Source: Cololabis saira
Taxonomy: Eukaryota; Chordata; Actinopteri; Beloniformes; Belonidae
DNA length: 64,000 nt
Direction of reading: 5' to 3'
NCBI RefSeq assembly: GCF_033807715.1
Contig: NC_084601.1
Coordinates: forward strand, 2,494,501-2,558,500
Part shown: one piece after another, positions 46,743 through 58,689 of the stretch
How positions within the stretch are numbered: the stretch's first letter is position 1
Layout of the letters: every line of letters starts with the position of its first letter
Notes under the pieces: model-generated
Database searches by the model: none
The model's input: only the letters and a program-made list of their open reading frames with translations
What the model was told of the DNA's origin: nothing
Translations under genes and position numbers: made by a program

Positions 46743-49700
46743 GATTTGCAGACAGTATGAAAAGCCCTGTTGAATGAGGCAAACAATTTTAATTCTGTCA
46801 TTCAAAATAAAAAAATAAACACAGTGTGTGTAACATTACCGCAGGTGAAAACATGTTTATTTTTCTCTCAATGAAAAATGACTTGTGAAATAAAGCTAAA
46901 AGCCATAAACTTAGGTTTAAAACTCTCCCATGACAATAGATGAGAGACCTAGATTACAGCCTTCACACACAAAAAAAGGGGAGATAAAATTGGCTACGAG
47001 GCTGGAGTGAGCATGAGACAAGTGCACTTTAAACTAACGGTCGTGCTCCACATAGATTTCTTTCACACAGGCTCAAGTCATCCTGCTCCTATTAGCACAC
47101 TACTTTTCCTCTACAGTTTAACGCCAAGAGAAGTACAACACTCAATAAGCAAAATACATTGAAGTCAATGCCAACCACCAGCTGAAATCTCCATCTCTCA
47201 ATACTTCCAAAAAAAATACTTTAATAAAATCTATGAAATCAGGTCACATGAGTCAGAAGATCTTCTTGTGCCCGTATGAGGACGTGAACCCTGAACCCTG
47301 AACCCTGAACCCTGAACCCTGCGTGAGCTGATTATTTCTGTGACAATCCACTGATATCCACAATATAACAATGTATGAATGTAAAGAAAAGAAGTCACCC
47401 AGTGAGGCTACTCAGTATTCAGTACTATGAACTCATCCAATTTGTGAAGTCATTGTTTTGGTTTCAGGTCTGGGTCCAGGGAGAAAACATGTTCCCTGTA
47501 CCTGCCACGTTTTTGTTTTGAGAATAACTTGCAGGATCCAAGTGTTGTATGGTACCTTCGTTTGAATCCACCGTGGCTGGCAGGTTGTTGCTTTTTACAT
47601 GTACAATAGTTCCTTCTCATTTCCACACATTCCCACACATGCAACCACGTGGTTTTACTATTGCACTGACGCACAGGTATGAGCCACGAAACACACGACT
47701 GAACCAACACACGCAGCAAACAGCAACATATCACAATCATAAACATGCTGAAAAGATACATCTTTAAGAAGATTTGTTTTGTAAATGTCCAAGAGGGGGG
47801 AAATGTGTTGAAATTTAAGTTTAGCAATGTTTTAGCCCAAAATCAGGAAAGTCATCTTCAATTGTTAGTAATTCAAGGGTTTTTACACATCAGGACATTC
47901 ATCTCTAAATTGTTGAGTCATGGGATGTACTTCCTTTTACATTATTGTCTTAAGTTTTTGTTCAATCGATAATGGATCAATGTAATATTTGATGAATTGT
48001 CAATCTGAGGTTGTGATGACCTAATTTTAAAATCTGGAAAAGAACAGATGGTTTTTGTTTGTTATATTTTCTCTAAACTGTAAATTCTTTGAAATGGAAG
48101 AGGGAGTACTGCAAGCCTTAATAATACTGCTTACTGAATCAATGTCATATATTGAAGTTACATAAAAAACAAAAACAATATCTTATACAAGATGACTAAA
48201 GGTGAACAGCAGAACATCTTAGATTCTGTTCATTCACAGGAAGCACACTTATCTTCTGAATGGGTTAAACACTAAAAGGCAGTTTACGTCCTCACGAGTG
48301 AAGAATGTGACAATAGCTTCCCCTCTGCAAATTATGACAGTCTGTTCTTTCAATCTTTATATACTTGGATCATTTGACAGGAATCAATTTGCATGCTAAT
48401 TCTTTGCAAAGGAGGAAGGTCAAATCATAAATAAGGTTATTCATCACTTTGATACAAAGGTCTCAAATAAGAAAAAAAGCAGTTGCTTTTAACTCTAGTA
48501 TTAATTTTTGATCACCAAATAAATAAATATGTATACAAATATGAATTAATTTTTGCACGTCTTCTAACGATTTAATTCAAAAATCACTACTTCAGTCTGA
48601 TACTGCAAGTACTAAGCACTTATGTATGTATTTACATCAGCAGGCTTTTAGCTGTTCCCTCTGAGGAGGCGGTGGCTCTGCAGGAAAAGGTGATGTCGTT
48701 GCTTTAAGATGGGCTTGCTTTGTGGTTGGACGCAGAATACGCTCGCTGTAAAGATCCGCTCTGATCTTCACATTTAAAAGCAGTCAGGGGAGCTGTGCTA
48801 AGCTGTAAAAAAGAAAATAATTCTCATCTCTACATTTTTGACCTTGGACTATTATCATAGCGGCAAACGCGGCTTGGCACGCACAATCACCACAAACCCA
48901 GCGCGATGCACAAAGAGAGGAAACAAGAGGACTGCAGCAAGCAAACAAATACTGAAAGAATGTGTGAAGGCAAACACAATCTTGTCTCTCTGAAGAAAGA
49001 ACAAAAGCTTTTTTTCTTTTCTTCCCTTGCTCAAAACACAAATAAAGTACAAACAAAAGAAGCCTATGACAGAGCAGGAAAAGCAAAACGTCCCTGTAAA
49101 TAATGAATGACTGCATTTAACAAAATCTCTGCTATGCTCCACTTTTCATGGCTGCAGAACTCAGGTGAGATACGGGAAACTGCTGAAAGGTCTAATAAAG
49201 TTGTATGGGTTTAATGTGTGTTGTGTAAGGATGCTGGATGTTCAGCTCGCCAGGGTTTAAGCAGCATCTAAGTTTCATCAACCCCAAACTACTGGTAACA
49301 TAGCTATTTACTGTCATGTTGATCAAACCCTTTCCCAGCTAGAGATTAAACCTAATCCTGCACACAAAATAACGTATGTTGACAAATGCCAAAACAGAGG
49401 AAGAGCTTGTGTCAAGTCCCAGTAGGAGAACTATTTTCAACAAATACTCATCCATGCCCTAATTATGCCAGAACTGTAACAGTCCCAACAGCTGATGAGC
49501 TGAAAAATCTTGAACCCTTCAATCCATATCCTTTAGGCCCCTCTTTTTGACGAGGCGTTGTGGCACAAGTAGAGAAATGATTATTAAGTAATTTCTTGGC
49601 CTTCAAAGTCTCCCCCCGAGGTGGAGGTTCAGGCAAAAGAAGCTGTTAAAAATGCAATGTAGGCATTTTAGTGGAAAATGTTTGCGCTGAAAAGAAACTC

Positions 49701-50063
49701 GCAAACACAACGCTCCCTAATGTAAAATATATATAATGTGATCAACATGAATAAGTTAAAAGCAAAATATGTATATAGTTCAAACCACTTAAATGAATCC
49801 AGATAGCAGATACCTACCTGGTATAAATGTTGAAGGATGAATCTTTACAAATCCTATTTGTTTATATCTAAACTCTTACAGAGCCACAAACGTTATACTG
49901 CTTGTGTAATCCGTCCTTTTGCTTGTTAAACATCTGCCTTCTCTGAAGGAAATGTGTTTTTAATTTGCAGCTCCTGCTGTATAAAGAATCATTTTGTAAT
50001 ACCATTCCATTCACAGTGCCTTCTTCAAACACATCATGATACCCAGTGCTATCCTGTTTTACA
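46743..50063. other. no recognised feature apart from a 7-bp tandem
   Basis: About 3.3 kb of intron with no exon or family of repeats recognised. It holds a small CCCTGAA tandem at 47286-47320. Confidence 0.5.
47286..47320. repeat. (CCCTGAA)5 short tandem
   Basis: Five 7-bp units, aaccctgaaccctgaa. The unit is 7 bp and not the 6-bp vertebrate telomere repeat. Confidence 0.85.
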
Positions 50064-50652
50064 TTGACTGTGTTTCCATGCATCAATAACCCTTTTAAAA
50101 CCCCAATATTGGCAATAACCCGAATTTGCACGGCCATGTAAAGACCAATAACCCCTTTGAATAACCCGAATTTGCTCATATTCAGGTTTTTAAAAACCCC
50201 AATATGAGCCCTGGGTTATTCCTTTTCTAACTGAATATTGGGTCATGTAAACACCAAACGGAATATCCCCATCAAACGGAACAGGAATGTGTTTTCTGCA
50301 CATGCTCTGTTCACAAGGAATCTTGGTCTTTTGAGTCCAGGAAGTTCTTATAAACACGGAGAAACACAAGACCAGGAGGAGACTAATCACTTCATAAATG
50401 TAATGAAGGATATGAACATTTCTGCATTTGTAGACGGTAGAAAGTACCGGAATAGAAGATTTACAAGAAGGTGAGAGAAAAGTTGCACGAAGCAGCATTT
50501 GTTTTGAATTTGGATACAGGAAGAAGAAGCGTCGCTGGTTTGATCCAGATATCCCCAATGATTAATTACCATGTAAACGGAATATTCCCAATGTTTCAGT
50601 AAACGGAATATTAGCAATAACCTGAATTTTGACTACATGTAAACGTAGTCAA
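50064..50652. mobile_element. MITE with TTGACTACGTTTACATG ends
   Basis: Left end TTGACTGTGTTTCCATGCAT, right end inverted TTGACTACGTTTACATGTAG. The interior has repeated phrases aataacccgaatt and catgtaaac on both sides in inverted arrangement. Target duplication not resolved. Confidence 0.65.
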
Positions 50653-50654
50653 TG

Positions 50655-51040
50655 TCCCCACCCTCACCTATGATCACAAGCTGTGGGTTGTAACCGAAGG
50701 AACTAAATCGTGGATACAAGCAGCCAAAATGAGTTTCCCCCACTGGGTGTCTGGGCTCTCTCTTAGAAATAGGGTGAGAAGCTCAGTCATCCGGGGGAGG
50801 CTCAGACATCTGGTCAGGGTTAGGATTCCTTCTGGACACCTCCCTGGTGAGGTTTTCCAGGCAGGTTCCACTGGGAGGAGACTCTGGGGAATACCCAAGA
50901 CATGATGGAGGGATATGTCTCTTGACCGGCCTGGCCACGAGTTGGGATCCCTCCAAATGAGCTGGAGGAAGTGGCCAGGGAGAGAGAAGTCTACTGCCCC
51001 CGCGACCCAACCCCGGATAAGTGCTAGAAGATGGATGTAG
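50655..51040 (+). pseudogene. LINE C-terminal relic with 3' tail
   Basis: The plus strand encodes VVTEGTKSWIQAAKMSF, GLSLRNRVRSSVIRGRLRHL, LPGEVFQAGSTGRR and a broken WRDMS segment. This is the C-terminal region of a very common fish LINE, with stops, a small deletion before RHLVRV and a frame change near 50910. It ends cggataagtgctagaagatgg, the usual 3' terminus. Antisense to med30. Confidence 0.72.
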
Positions 51041-51315
51041 AAATAAGTTGGAAATATCACAAATTTATATACATGTAAAATCACGCCATCTGTTTCTGAA
51101 TGGCAATCTAGGGAGATGTGTGTTCGGACTGACTGTAGGTTTTTGTTTTTACAGTTTGGCGTATGGCATGTGATGAAGCCAGTGTTTTAAACAGCTAAAG
51201 GTGACATTATTAGATGCCTCCACCTCAATTTAACATCTTGTTTATCAATAACCTAATGCTATGTCAGACTGTTGCATTCACATCAGCTAAACTAAAAGAC
51301 ACTCACACTGTTCAC

Positions 51316-52131
51316 TAGTGATGCACCGATTGTTCGGTAACCGAAATTGTTCGGCCGAAAATGGCAAAAAAACACTTTCGGTGTTCGGTGGAATAAGTGG
51401 GGAAAAAAAACGAACAATTAATAACGGCGTTGTAAAATAAAGAAATAGACTGGCCGCTCCGTCCCGTAACGTTGCGCACTACATAAATCGTTGGCCAACC
51501 AAAAACTAACCCCATAAAATTTTACCTAATAGACTGCCCGCTCCCGTAATAAATCGTTGGCCAGCCAAAAACTAACCCCATAAGAATGTTACCTAATAGA
51601 CTGCCCGCTCCCGTAATAAATCGTTGGCCAACCAAAAACTAACCCCATAAAATTTTACCTAATAGACTGCCCGCTCCCGTAGTAAATCGTTGGCCAGCCA
51701 AAAACTAACCCCATAAGAATTTTACCTAATAGACTGCCCGCTCCCGTAGTAAATCGTTGGCCAGCCAAAAACTAACCCCATAAGAATTTTACCTAATAGA
51801 CTGCCCGCTCCCGTAATAAATCGTTGGCCAACCAAAAACTAACCCCATAAGAATTTTACCTAACATTCACCAGGAGGTGGAACCAAAACAACATAATGCT
51901 GGGAAATTAAAAAATGTTCATTTTTTTATGTTCAATAAATATTTTCTACCTTGTAATTTTGTAAAAAAAAAAATATTTGAAAAGCATGCCTAAATCAAAT
52001 GCATTTGATTTATGCAATGGTGAAAAAATTGGCAAAATAAATGAAAAACTGCTGAAGAACCATGTTCGGTATTCAGCCAAATATTATTATTTTCGGTTTC
52101 GGCCACAAATTTTCATTTCGGTGCATCACTA
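51316..52131. mobile_element. hAT-like MITE, TAGTGATGCACCGAT family, carrying a 67-bp tandem
   Basis: Left end TAGTGATGCACCGATTGTTC, right end inverted TAGTGATGCACCGAAATGAA. CTGTTCAC duplicates at 51308-51315 and 52132-52139. Subterminal TTCGGT motifs are inverted at the two ends. No transposase. Confidence 0.92.
51442..51863. repeat. 67-bp minisatellite inside a hAT MITE
   Basis: Six units: a divergent first one (51442-51527, with extra bases) and then five of 66-67 bp starting at 51528, 51595, 51661, 51728 and 51795. Each contains gactgcccgctcccgta, atcgttggcca and aaaactaaccccata. Units differ at only a few bases. Confidence 0.95.
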
Positions 52132-52139
52132 CTGTTCAC

Positions 52140-53079
52140 GTTACACGTTGTATTTGTGAATTCAAACAGTTTTAAGTCTTTAAGAAGTCAACCATCTGAT
52201 AGCACTCTCTGTAACAGGTATTCAGTATATCTTCATCCTCACTCTCACATACACCAACAGCCACTATTTTAGGTTATAGTGGGGTTGTGTGAAGATCTTC
52301 TGAATAGTAACAAGCAGCAACTGCTGATACCTTGGTAACATCAGATGTCACTACATAAAACGGAAAGAGACTTCAGTTAAATGTTAAAACAAATGTTTAA
52401 AACGCTGCCTTTCACTTAAAATGTCTGTTGCCATGCTAAGATTAATCTTTCTTGTCTGGAGTGCTCAACTCCCACAACACTTCAGACTTGACTGACGGCG
52501 TGTCAGTCTGAAGAAAAGCTTCTTGCTCTGCGCTCCAGTTTAACACCACCGCCTCTCGATCGGGACTGAGCAAAGACACATCCGACAGTAAATAAACACA
52601 GAAAAGCTTTTATGTGCATTTGATGACTGACACATGAAACTACTCAAGGAGCGAACAACTTTTCCTCATTAATATTCAAACACAACCAACCGATATTTTC
52701 CTCAACCAAGCTCTTTATAGCTGATGGTCAACTCATCTTTAGAAATATGTCTTGTGCTACTGTATAAAATTATTTGATCAGCCATTCCTTTATGTACCTT
52801 TGCAACACAAGGCCTTCATCTTTCACTGTTAACTTCACTTAAATTGCTTAATATCTTAAATATTACTATTTTTTTTCCAATTTGTCACTACCACTTGCCT
52901 CAGGTTTGAAATAATGTCCATGATGACAGAGAAATGTAAGTATGTGTGACATCACATCCAAAACACCACCAGCAGGAGGTGACAGCTGTGCTGTCAAATT
53001 TAAACTCCACTTATAGTGCTGTATTTACTTCATCCTCCACTTTAACATGTATGCCTCAATTATTCTGTACTTGTACTGT
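52140..53079. other. no recognised feature
   Basis: Intronic sequence with nothing recognised. Confidence 0.5.
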
Positions 53080-53087
53080 ACTTGAAT

Positions 53088-53483
53088 TAGGGCTGTGCGA
53101 TTAATCGATTTAATCTAAATCGGATTTATTAATCAAGACGATGTTAAAAAAAGAAAAATCAGAAAATGGATTTTCCTTTTTTGCAGCTGGCTGCATTACA
53201 GACAGAGCTCGTCTAGTAATCTTTGTTTGGTCAAGAAAATTGTAAATGTTGTCACTTTACTAAACTCAAGGAGGATTTACAGGATCTTTCAATTGCACTT
53301 CATTCCCAATAGGGAAATTAGTTTGCTATTTTTCTTTAAAAATAAAGATAAAATATTTGAAACAATTTATTCCATTGTCTTTTGTAGTTTTACCAAAAAA
53401 ATCGAAATCGAAATCGAAAATCGGGTTTTAAGAGAAAAAAAAAAAATCGGGATTTTATTTTTGTCCAAAATCGCCCAGCCCTA
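53088..53483. mobile_element. hAT-like MITE, TAGGGCTGTGCGATTAAT family
   Basis: Left end TAGGGCTGTGCGATTAATCG, right end inverted TAGGGCTGGGCGATTTTGGA. ACTTGAAT duplicates at 53080-53087 and 53484-53491. 396 bp; lies about 500 bp downstream of the med30 exon at 53990-54097. Confidence 0.9.
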
Positions 53484-53491
53484 ACTTGAAT

Positions 53492-53989
53492 TATACCAAT
53501 TTACAAAAAAGTAATCTCAATGCATGTTACACAAAAAGAATTAAGACTTTACAAAGTGAAATGCAATCAAATTAAATGAAAATGACATTTCATTTCAGTC
53601 CAATACGTACCAAGTCATGTATAATCTAATTCATTTACAAACCACTTCATTCAATAAGTGAGCAGATGAATGAATGTTTGTTGTACAGCTTGAACCTTTT
53701 ACACTGGAGTGACCCACTCCACATCTCTCCTTGAAGACAATTTCCTTAGGTACAGTCACTTTGACATCAGTTCAGTACAGAAATGCCATACATACAAATG
53801 TAAATTTAGATAACAATTACACTCAATAAACCCCTATACATATTACAGTTCTGTATGCACCACAGATATGAGCCGTAATTCCTTTCACTCTTCATCTAAC
53901 CTTCTGTGTATTCGATTTTTAAACATTAAGAACTGCATGCGATGTGCAGCCCTAACAGCCTTGTGCTTCTGAGATGCAGAACATAATAC
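53492..53989. other. intron adjoining the med30 exon donor
   Basis: Non-repetitive sequence on the intron side of the GT donor; nothing else recognised. Confidence 0.5.
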
Positions 53990-54097
53990 CTTGTTAACTT
54001 CCAGGATTTCCCTCCTCTCCTCACTGGCGGGGCGGCTCTGCCCACTTGAACGGTCCTCGTGTTTGGAGCCGTCATCCTCCACGAAAGGTATCAGTTG
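53990..54097 (-). CDS. med30: med30 penultimate coding exon
   Basis: This 108-bp (36-codon) phase 0/0 exon on the minus strand is bounded by an acceptor (tctgtctcgtctag, immediately above 54097) and a donor (GTATTATG, 53982-53989). It reads QLIPFVEDDGSKHEDR at its start and SEERREILEVNK at its end, the linker and start of the helix just before the MED30 C-terminal coiled coil; residues between are variable, as in the family. Joined to the exon at 6977-7072 it gives the last 67 residues of the protein without a frame break. Reading past the donor quickly gives non-conserved sequence, which supports the splice site. The upstream part of the protein (about 110 residues in human, from memory) was searched for by eye up to 64000 and not found, so those exons should lie further upstream. 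Confidence 0.93.
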
Positions 54098-54361
54098 CTA
54101 GACGAGACAGAAAACAAATATCTTTGTTTTAAACAAAGCAACTGTAAGAAAATACTGTATCCACCAAACACTGATATACAGAGTTACAGTACAGTAAATC
54201 TACGCTTAAGCATCATACTTTGTGTTGTCTGGAATTGTGCTATTTTCCTTGTAATCTTAGCTCTTAATGTTTAGTCTAAAGTCTCAACACATAACATGGG
54301 GAAAATTGCAAATGGTCTTTTACTTTATATAAATAAAATGTTCACTTTGGATCTACGCTCA
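54098..54361. other. upstream med30 intron, start
   Basis: Intron sequence above the acceptor of the 53990-54097 exon. No further exon is seen from here to 64000. Confidence 0.6.
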
Positions 54362-54429
54362 TACATACGGAAGAGTATTAGGGCCAGGCAAGAGAAAAAA
54401 AATTTGAGAGTGGAAGATTTTTTTTTTAT

Positions 54430-54690
54430 TGTGCACTTCGAGAAAAAAGTCGAAATGTCGAGATTGTTGAAATACATTTTTGAGAAAAAAGTTGAAATTT
54501 CGTGAATAAAGTCAAAATTTCGTCTTTTTTTTCAACATTTCGACTTTTTTTTCAGCATTTCGACTTTTTTTCTCAACATTTCGACTTTATTCACGAAATT
54601 TCGACCTTTTTCTCAAAATCGTACTTCAACAATATTCTCGACATTTCGACTTTTTTCTCTACATTTAGACTTTTTTCTCGAAATTGTACT
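54430..54690. repeat. degenerate AAAAGTCGAAATGTCGAG tandem
   Basis: Units of roughly 15-18 bp of the form tttctcgacatttcgact or its inverse, switching orientation near 54515; it resumes at 55046-55095 after the nested element. Confidence 0.85.
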
Positions 54691-54696
54691 TCAACA

Positions 54697-55045
54697 TTAA
54701 AGGAGCTTGAGGCCGGATTGAGGCAGAATTTATGAAAAAAATTCGTATACGTTTTAAGTTTTCTAGTAATAATGTCAGATGAAGCGTTCCAAACCAAAAA
54801 GAATGATTCCTCTAGTGTATCTCTCCTTTGCCTTGAACAGGCTGTGTGCTGCAAAATGTGCTTCAATTCGGGCCCAAATTTCCCCGCGCTGGGCTGTGGA
54901 TGTGACGTCACATGACGCTGCATGCACGTTCTCCCCGTTCTCCCGTGCCGGCTTCACTGTTGGCTGCAGTACCCCCAACGGCTGTCGTGGTGAAGGGTGG
55001 CGCTAGAGAGTCTCATTTCTTAAAAGGAGCCTCAAGCTCCTTTAA
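54697..55045. mobile_element. TTAA-flanked AGGAGC element, copy 2 (nested)
   Basis: TTAA AGGAGCTTGAGGCCGG at the left and CTCAAGCTCCT TTAA at the right. The interior matches the element at 9967-10240 in inverted orientation, including tgtgacgtcacatgacgctg and ctccccgttctcccgtgccg. The right end forms a small hairpin (aaggagcctcaagctcctt). Confidence 0.8.
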
Positions 55046-55175
55046 TATCGACATTTCAACTTTTTTCTCAACATTTCGACTTTTTTCTTGAAGTGCATAA
55101 TGAAAAAAAATCTTCCTACTCTAAAATATTATTTTTGTTTTTCTCCTGCCTGGCCCTAATACTCTTCCGTACATA

Positions 55176-56683
55176 CACCAGTGAACTCACTGGGAGGGAA
55201 TGCAGGGTTCAGTGTCTTGTAGGAAATGTGTTATACGAATAAACTCGCCTTGCTTGGCCTTCAAGTTAGAGGACAACCAACGCTTCGCACTGATCCCATC
55301 GCTCCATTAAATACAACATGCGCATTAGAAAACAAAACTTACATGTGCTCTTAACTAATGAGTTCCCAGCATGCTGTCTTATACTTTGTTCCCATGAAGA
55401 AGTGAAAAAGGCCTTTCCATGTAATCTCTCAAACAGAGAATGTCTAACTCATCTCTCATGGAGAGATAGTGCAAACTGAGGGAAAGGGAGAGCAAATAGG
55501 AGATTAATTCATTTTTAAACGCTCTGTGTGCTTGCCCTTGTCTCCTCGACACTACCGTGAGGCTGATGTGCTAGAATCTGCTCCTGAGAGCCAGGAGTGA
55601 TGGGCTGCTGCTTTACTCCACACTGCCCCCCAGTGGCCACTGAGGGAGCGAGCAGGAGTCAGTTTGCTGCAGTCCCACGTCAAATTATCTACCAATGTCT
55701 TGAAAAAACCCTGTTTTTTACACAAAGATATCCAGAACCAATGCTGATGAATATGTAACTGTTTAGCCCCATAATCTGCTCAGGACTACAGAACAAAATA
55801 GAAATACTGTACTGTAAAATAATGTAAATGCAGCTGTCACATGTCTTATTTAAGATAAGAATAACAAACATGATATGCTTTCGATTTGCATACATGGGTC
55901 TGAAACAAAGAATTTACTGTTGCCAAAAAAAAAAAAAATCCTTCCAAAACAAAGACTGTCATACCAGACAAGATCACAAAAAGAGATTAGGTAAGTCTCC
56001 AAAACAAAAACAACCCAAAAAAATGTTGTAAGATGAGTAAAACACACCGTGTTCCACTAACAACTTGGGAACATACTGACATAAATCATGCAAAGTTTAT
56101 TAGAAAATCATTTTAGACAGCACTTTTTGCGATGAGGTTGGAGCTGGATGGACTACACTATGATTTAAAATGAATGCAGATGAAGCTGACTAAACTAACC
56201 CAAAGTGAGGGAAAAAAAAGACCACAAAGCTATGACCAGAAGTCAGTCAGGGCAAAACAATACTACAAACAATTTTTATGAAAAATATAGAACGGTACAG
56301 CAAGTACAAGAAAAACAAATAAAGAACAATGAGGCCATGACGGGCAGTTAGTGGAGGAAAACATTTTTAAAATGTGGGAAACTTTTAATGTTCCTGTGAG
56401 TTTGCAAGTTCCACATCAAACTATAAAGTTGGAAGAAGAAAAGACGGCAGTACATGTCCTGGACATTTATACCAAACTATGAGCTAACCTCTAATTCTAG
56501 AAAAACTAAGAAGGAAAACTAAGTTTTTTTATTCAATAATTTGAGAGCAAAGCCAATAACTTATTGGGTTTTAAAGGTGGTGGGCAGATTCTGGCTGCCA
56601 GAAGAAGAAAATGAAATGTGCTGAGTAGGGTTGAGAAAGACGGATGGAGAGTGTATTGGACATGTGTGTGTATACTGTACCTA
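55176..56683. other. no recognised feature
   Basis: Upstream med30 intron. The phrase gccccccagtggccactgag (55625-55644) resembles a weak CTCF-type motif; otherwise nothing is recognised. Confidence 0.5.
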
Positions 56684-56687
56684 CTCG

Positions 56688-56720
<33 letters not shown>
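56684..56720. repeat. (TG)n microsatellite
   Basis: About 18 TG dinucleotides after gggg; short open frames across it are artefacts. Confidence 0.9.
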
Positions 56721-56724
<4 letters not shown>

Positions 56725-56799
56725 TGTGCCCAAGAGAGTCACCACCCAGCCTTTTCTACAGAAACAAAAAGTAAGTGGCTTCCTGCCTGGTAGGAGTAG

Positions 56800-57740
56800 G
56801 CTAATTAAGAATAGAATAGAATAGAAAGCCTTTATTATCATTATACTGGTACAATGAGATTAGGCAGCAGCTCCGTAAAAGTGCACACATGCAAAGACTA
56901 TGGAAACAAAGACTGTGTAAACAAGAAAATGAGAAACAGGAAACATAAATATATATACACTATACAAATGAGTGAATGAGAGAATAATAATGCACATGAA
57001 TGAGTGGAAGAATATTGCACATAATGGATAGAAAGTGTTGCAAATAATGGATAGAGAATATTGCACAGTATGAGGTAGTTTATTGGTTTAGAACAAGGGT
57101 CGGCAACCCGCGGCTCCAGAGCCACATGCGGCTCTTTAGTGCCGCCCTAGTGGCTCCTGGAGCTTTTTCAAAAATGTTTGACCTTTTTTTCCTTCTTTTT
57201 TCCTTTTATCTCTTTTTTTCCCCTTTTTTCTTTCTTTTTCCTTTCCGTTTTAATCTCGACATTTCAACTTTTTTCTCGTCATTTCGACTTTTTTCTCGAA
57301 ATTTTGACTTTTTTCTCGACATTTCGACTTTTTTCACAAAATTTTGACTATTTCCTCGACATTTCAACTTTTTTCTCAACATTTTGACTTTTCTGGACAT
57401 TTCGACTTTTTTCTCGACATTTGGACTTTTTTCTCGACATTTGGACTTTTTTTCTCGAAGTGCATAATTAAAAAAAAAAAATCTTCCCCCAGTTATAACT
57501 AATATAGAAACATGCAGCATGTGTTGCCTTCATTCTAAGGCTTATACAAGACTTTTCATTTTTTGCGGCTCCAGACATATTTGTTTTTTGTGTTTTTGGT
57601 TCAATATGGCTCTAAAAACATTTTGGGTTGCCGACCCCTGGTTTAGAAAGTTCACAGCTTTGGGGAAGAAGCTGTCCCTGAGTCTGTTTGTTCGGGTTCG
57701 TTTTGTCTCAAAGAGAGAAGAAGAAAAAATATAGGTGAAG
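56800..57740. repeat. old interspersed repeat interrupted by a hAT MITE
   Basis: The phrase aatagaaagcctttattatc on the left and ggggaagaagctgtccctga on the right belong to one common fish repeat, recalled from general knowledge. The hAT MITE at 57094-57640 separates the two halves. Class and strand uncertain. Confidence 0.4.
57094..57640. mobile_element. hAT-like MITE, CAGGGGTCGGCAACCC family, with GTCGAAAT tandem
   Basis: Left end CAAGGGTCGGCAACCCGCGG, right end inverted CAGGGGTCGGCAACCCAAAA. GTTTAGAA duplicates at 57086-57093 and 57641-57648. The centre (57250-57490) is the same ctcgacatttcgacttttt tandem and gaagtgcataat...aatcttcc border as in the unrelated element at 54368-55169. Confidence 0.9.
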
Positions 57741-58600
57741 AAGCAAGGAAAAAGAAAATGGTCTTGAAAAAGCATGCAGAAAATTAGAAGAGCGGCAGTA
57801 GCTTAGGACAAGACTGGAAGAATAAAAGAAGTGAAGTTGGAGAAAGCCCACATGATCTAAGAGACTGAGAGGGATAAAGAAACACCTACAGGAAGACATA
57901 AAGATGCTAATTTTCTGTCCAAGTATGAGAAAATGGGAGAAAAAAAGCTAACAAACGACAGCTGGAAAGAAAAGAGGGGTAAGTGCTGATGTGTGCTCCC
58001 AGTCCAGCTGTTCATTAAACAGGTCTGTTGCTAATTATGCTGGGATGAGATCACGCTGCTTAAGTCATTGATTCCACTTCCTGATTCAGGCAGCCAATAG
58101 TGAGCGGCTGTCAGGCCGGCACCTGAATTCTGCAGGATGATGAATGGCATGCAGGCCGGGGCCAAAATCAACAAGCCCTCAAACCCCTCAGCCACAGACA
58201 AACATGGTGGACTGAGTTACTGGCTGGTCAGCACTGGACTGGGGCTCAAGGGGAAACAAATACACATTTAAATAAGGCAGCAGGAAGGGAGAGGGATGGT
58301 GTAACGATGCTTTTTACAGGAAAGGAAAATGTCAAAGAAAGTCTGTCGTAGCTTTAGGGGCAGAAGTGCCGACGAGTAGATTCTACGCTGTGGCAGTCGA
58401 CACAAATGTGATGTTTTGGTCGGCCCCCAAATCCTCCTTTATTACCGGGGGGAGTCTTGTGAAAAAGATCAGTTCCGAGTCAGAGTTCAGTAATTGGGAA
58501 GGGACTGGTGTAGTCATGGATCCAATCATGGAGAGGTGGAAAGACCAACTCTAGTCCCAAATGGAGTCACTCAGAACAACTCAATGTTTGTGTGTTCAAG
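57741..58600. other. no recognised feature
   Basis: Upstream med30 intron. The stretch 57980-58210 (for example gctaattatgctgggatgag, ggatgatgaatggcatgcag) looks like possible conserved non-coding sequence. No exon found. Confidence 0.4.
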
Positions 58601-58689
58601 ACCCAAAAATATTATATATATATTATGATATAATATTATTATATTGCGGATATTTCTGTCAGGCATCATAAACTTCTTAGGTCATTTTT

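Larger units (their letters stand above)
54368..55169. mobile_element. TIR element CGGAAGAGTATTAGGGCCAG, carrying a GTCGAAAT tandem and a nested element
   Basis: Left end CGGAAGAGTATTAGGGCCAG and right end its inverse; the inverted repeat extends for about 32 bp with one mismatch. TACATA stands on both sides (54362-54367, 55170-55175), a possible 6-bp target duplication, though shorter TA-type duplications are equally possible. The interior is a degenerate tandem around gtcgaaatgtcgag in both orientations. A TTAA element is nested at 54697-55045. Confidence 0.8.

Noticed and set aside
47286..47320. Possible interstitial telomere repeat
   Set aside because: The unit is the 7-mer CCCTGAA, not CCCTAA; only five copies.
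50238..50558. Frames on both strands inside the element at 50064-50652
   Set aside because: They lie within a MITE, overlap each other and show no domain.
53885..53989. Extension of the med30 exon frame past 53990 to a later stop
   Set aside because: A good GT donor at 53988-53989 and loss of family similarity show that the exon ends at 53990; the extension is intron read-through.
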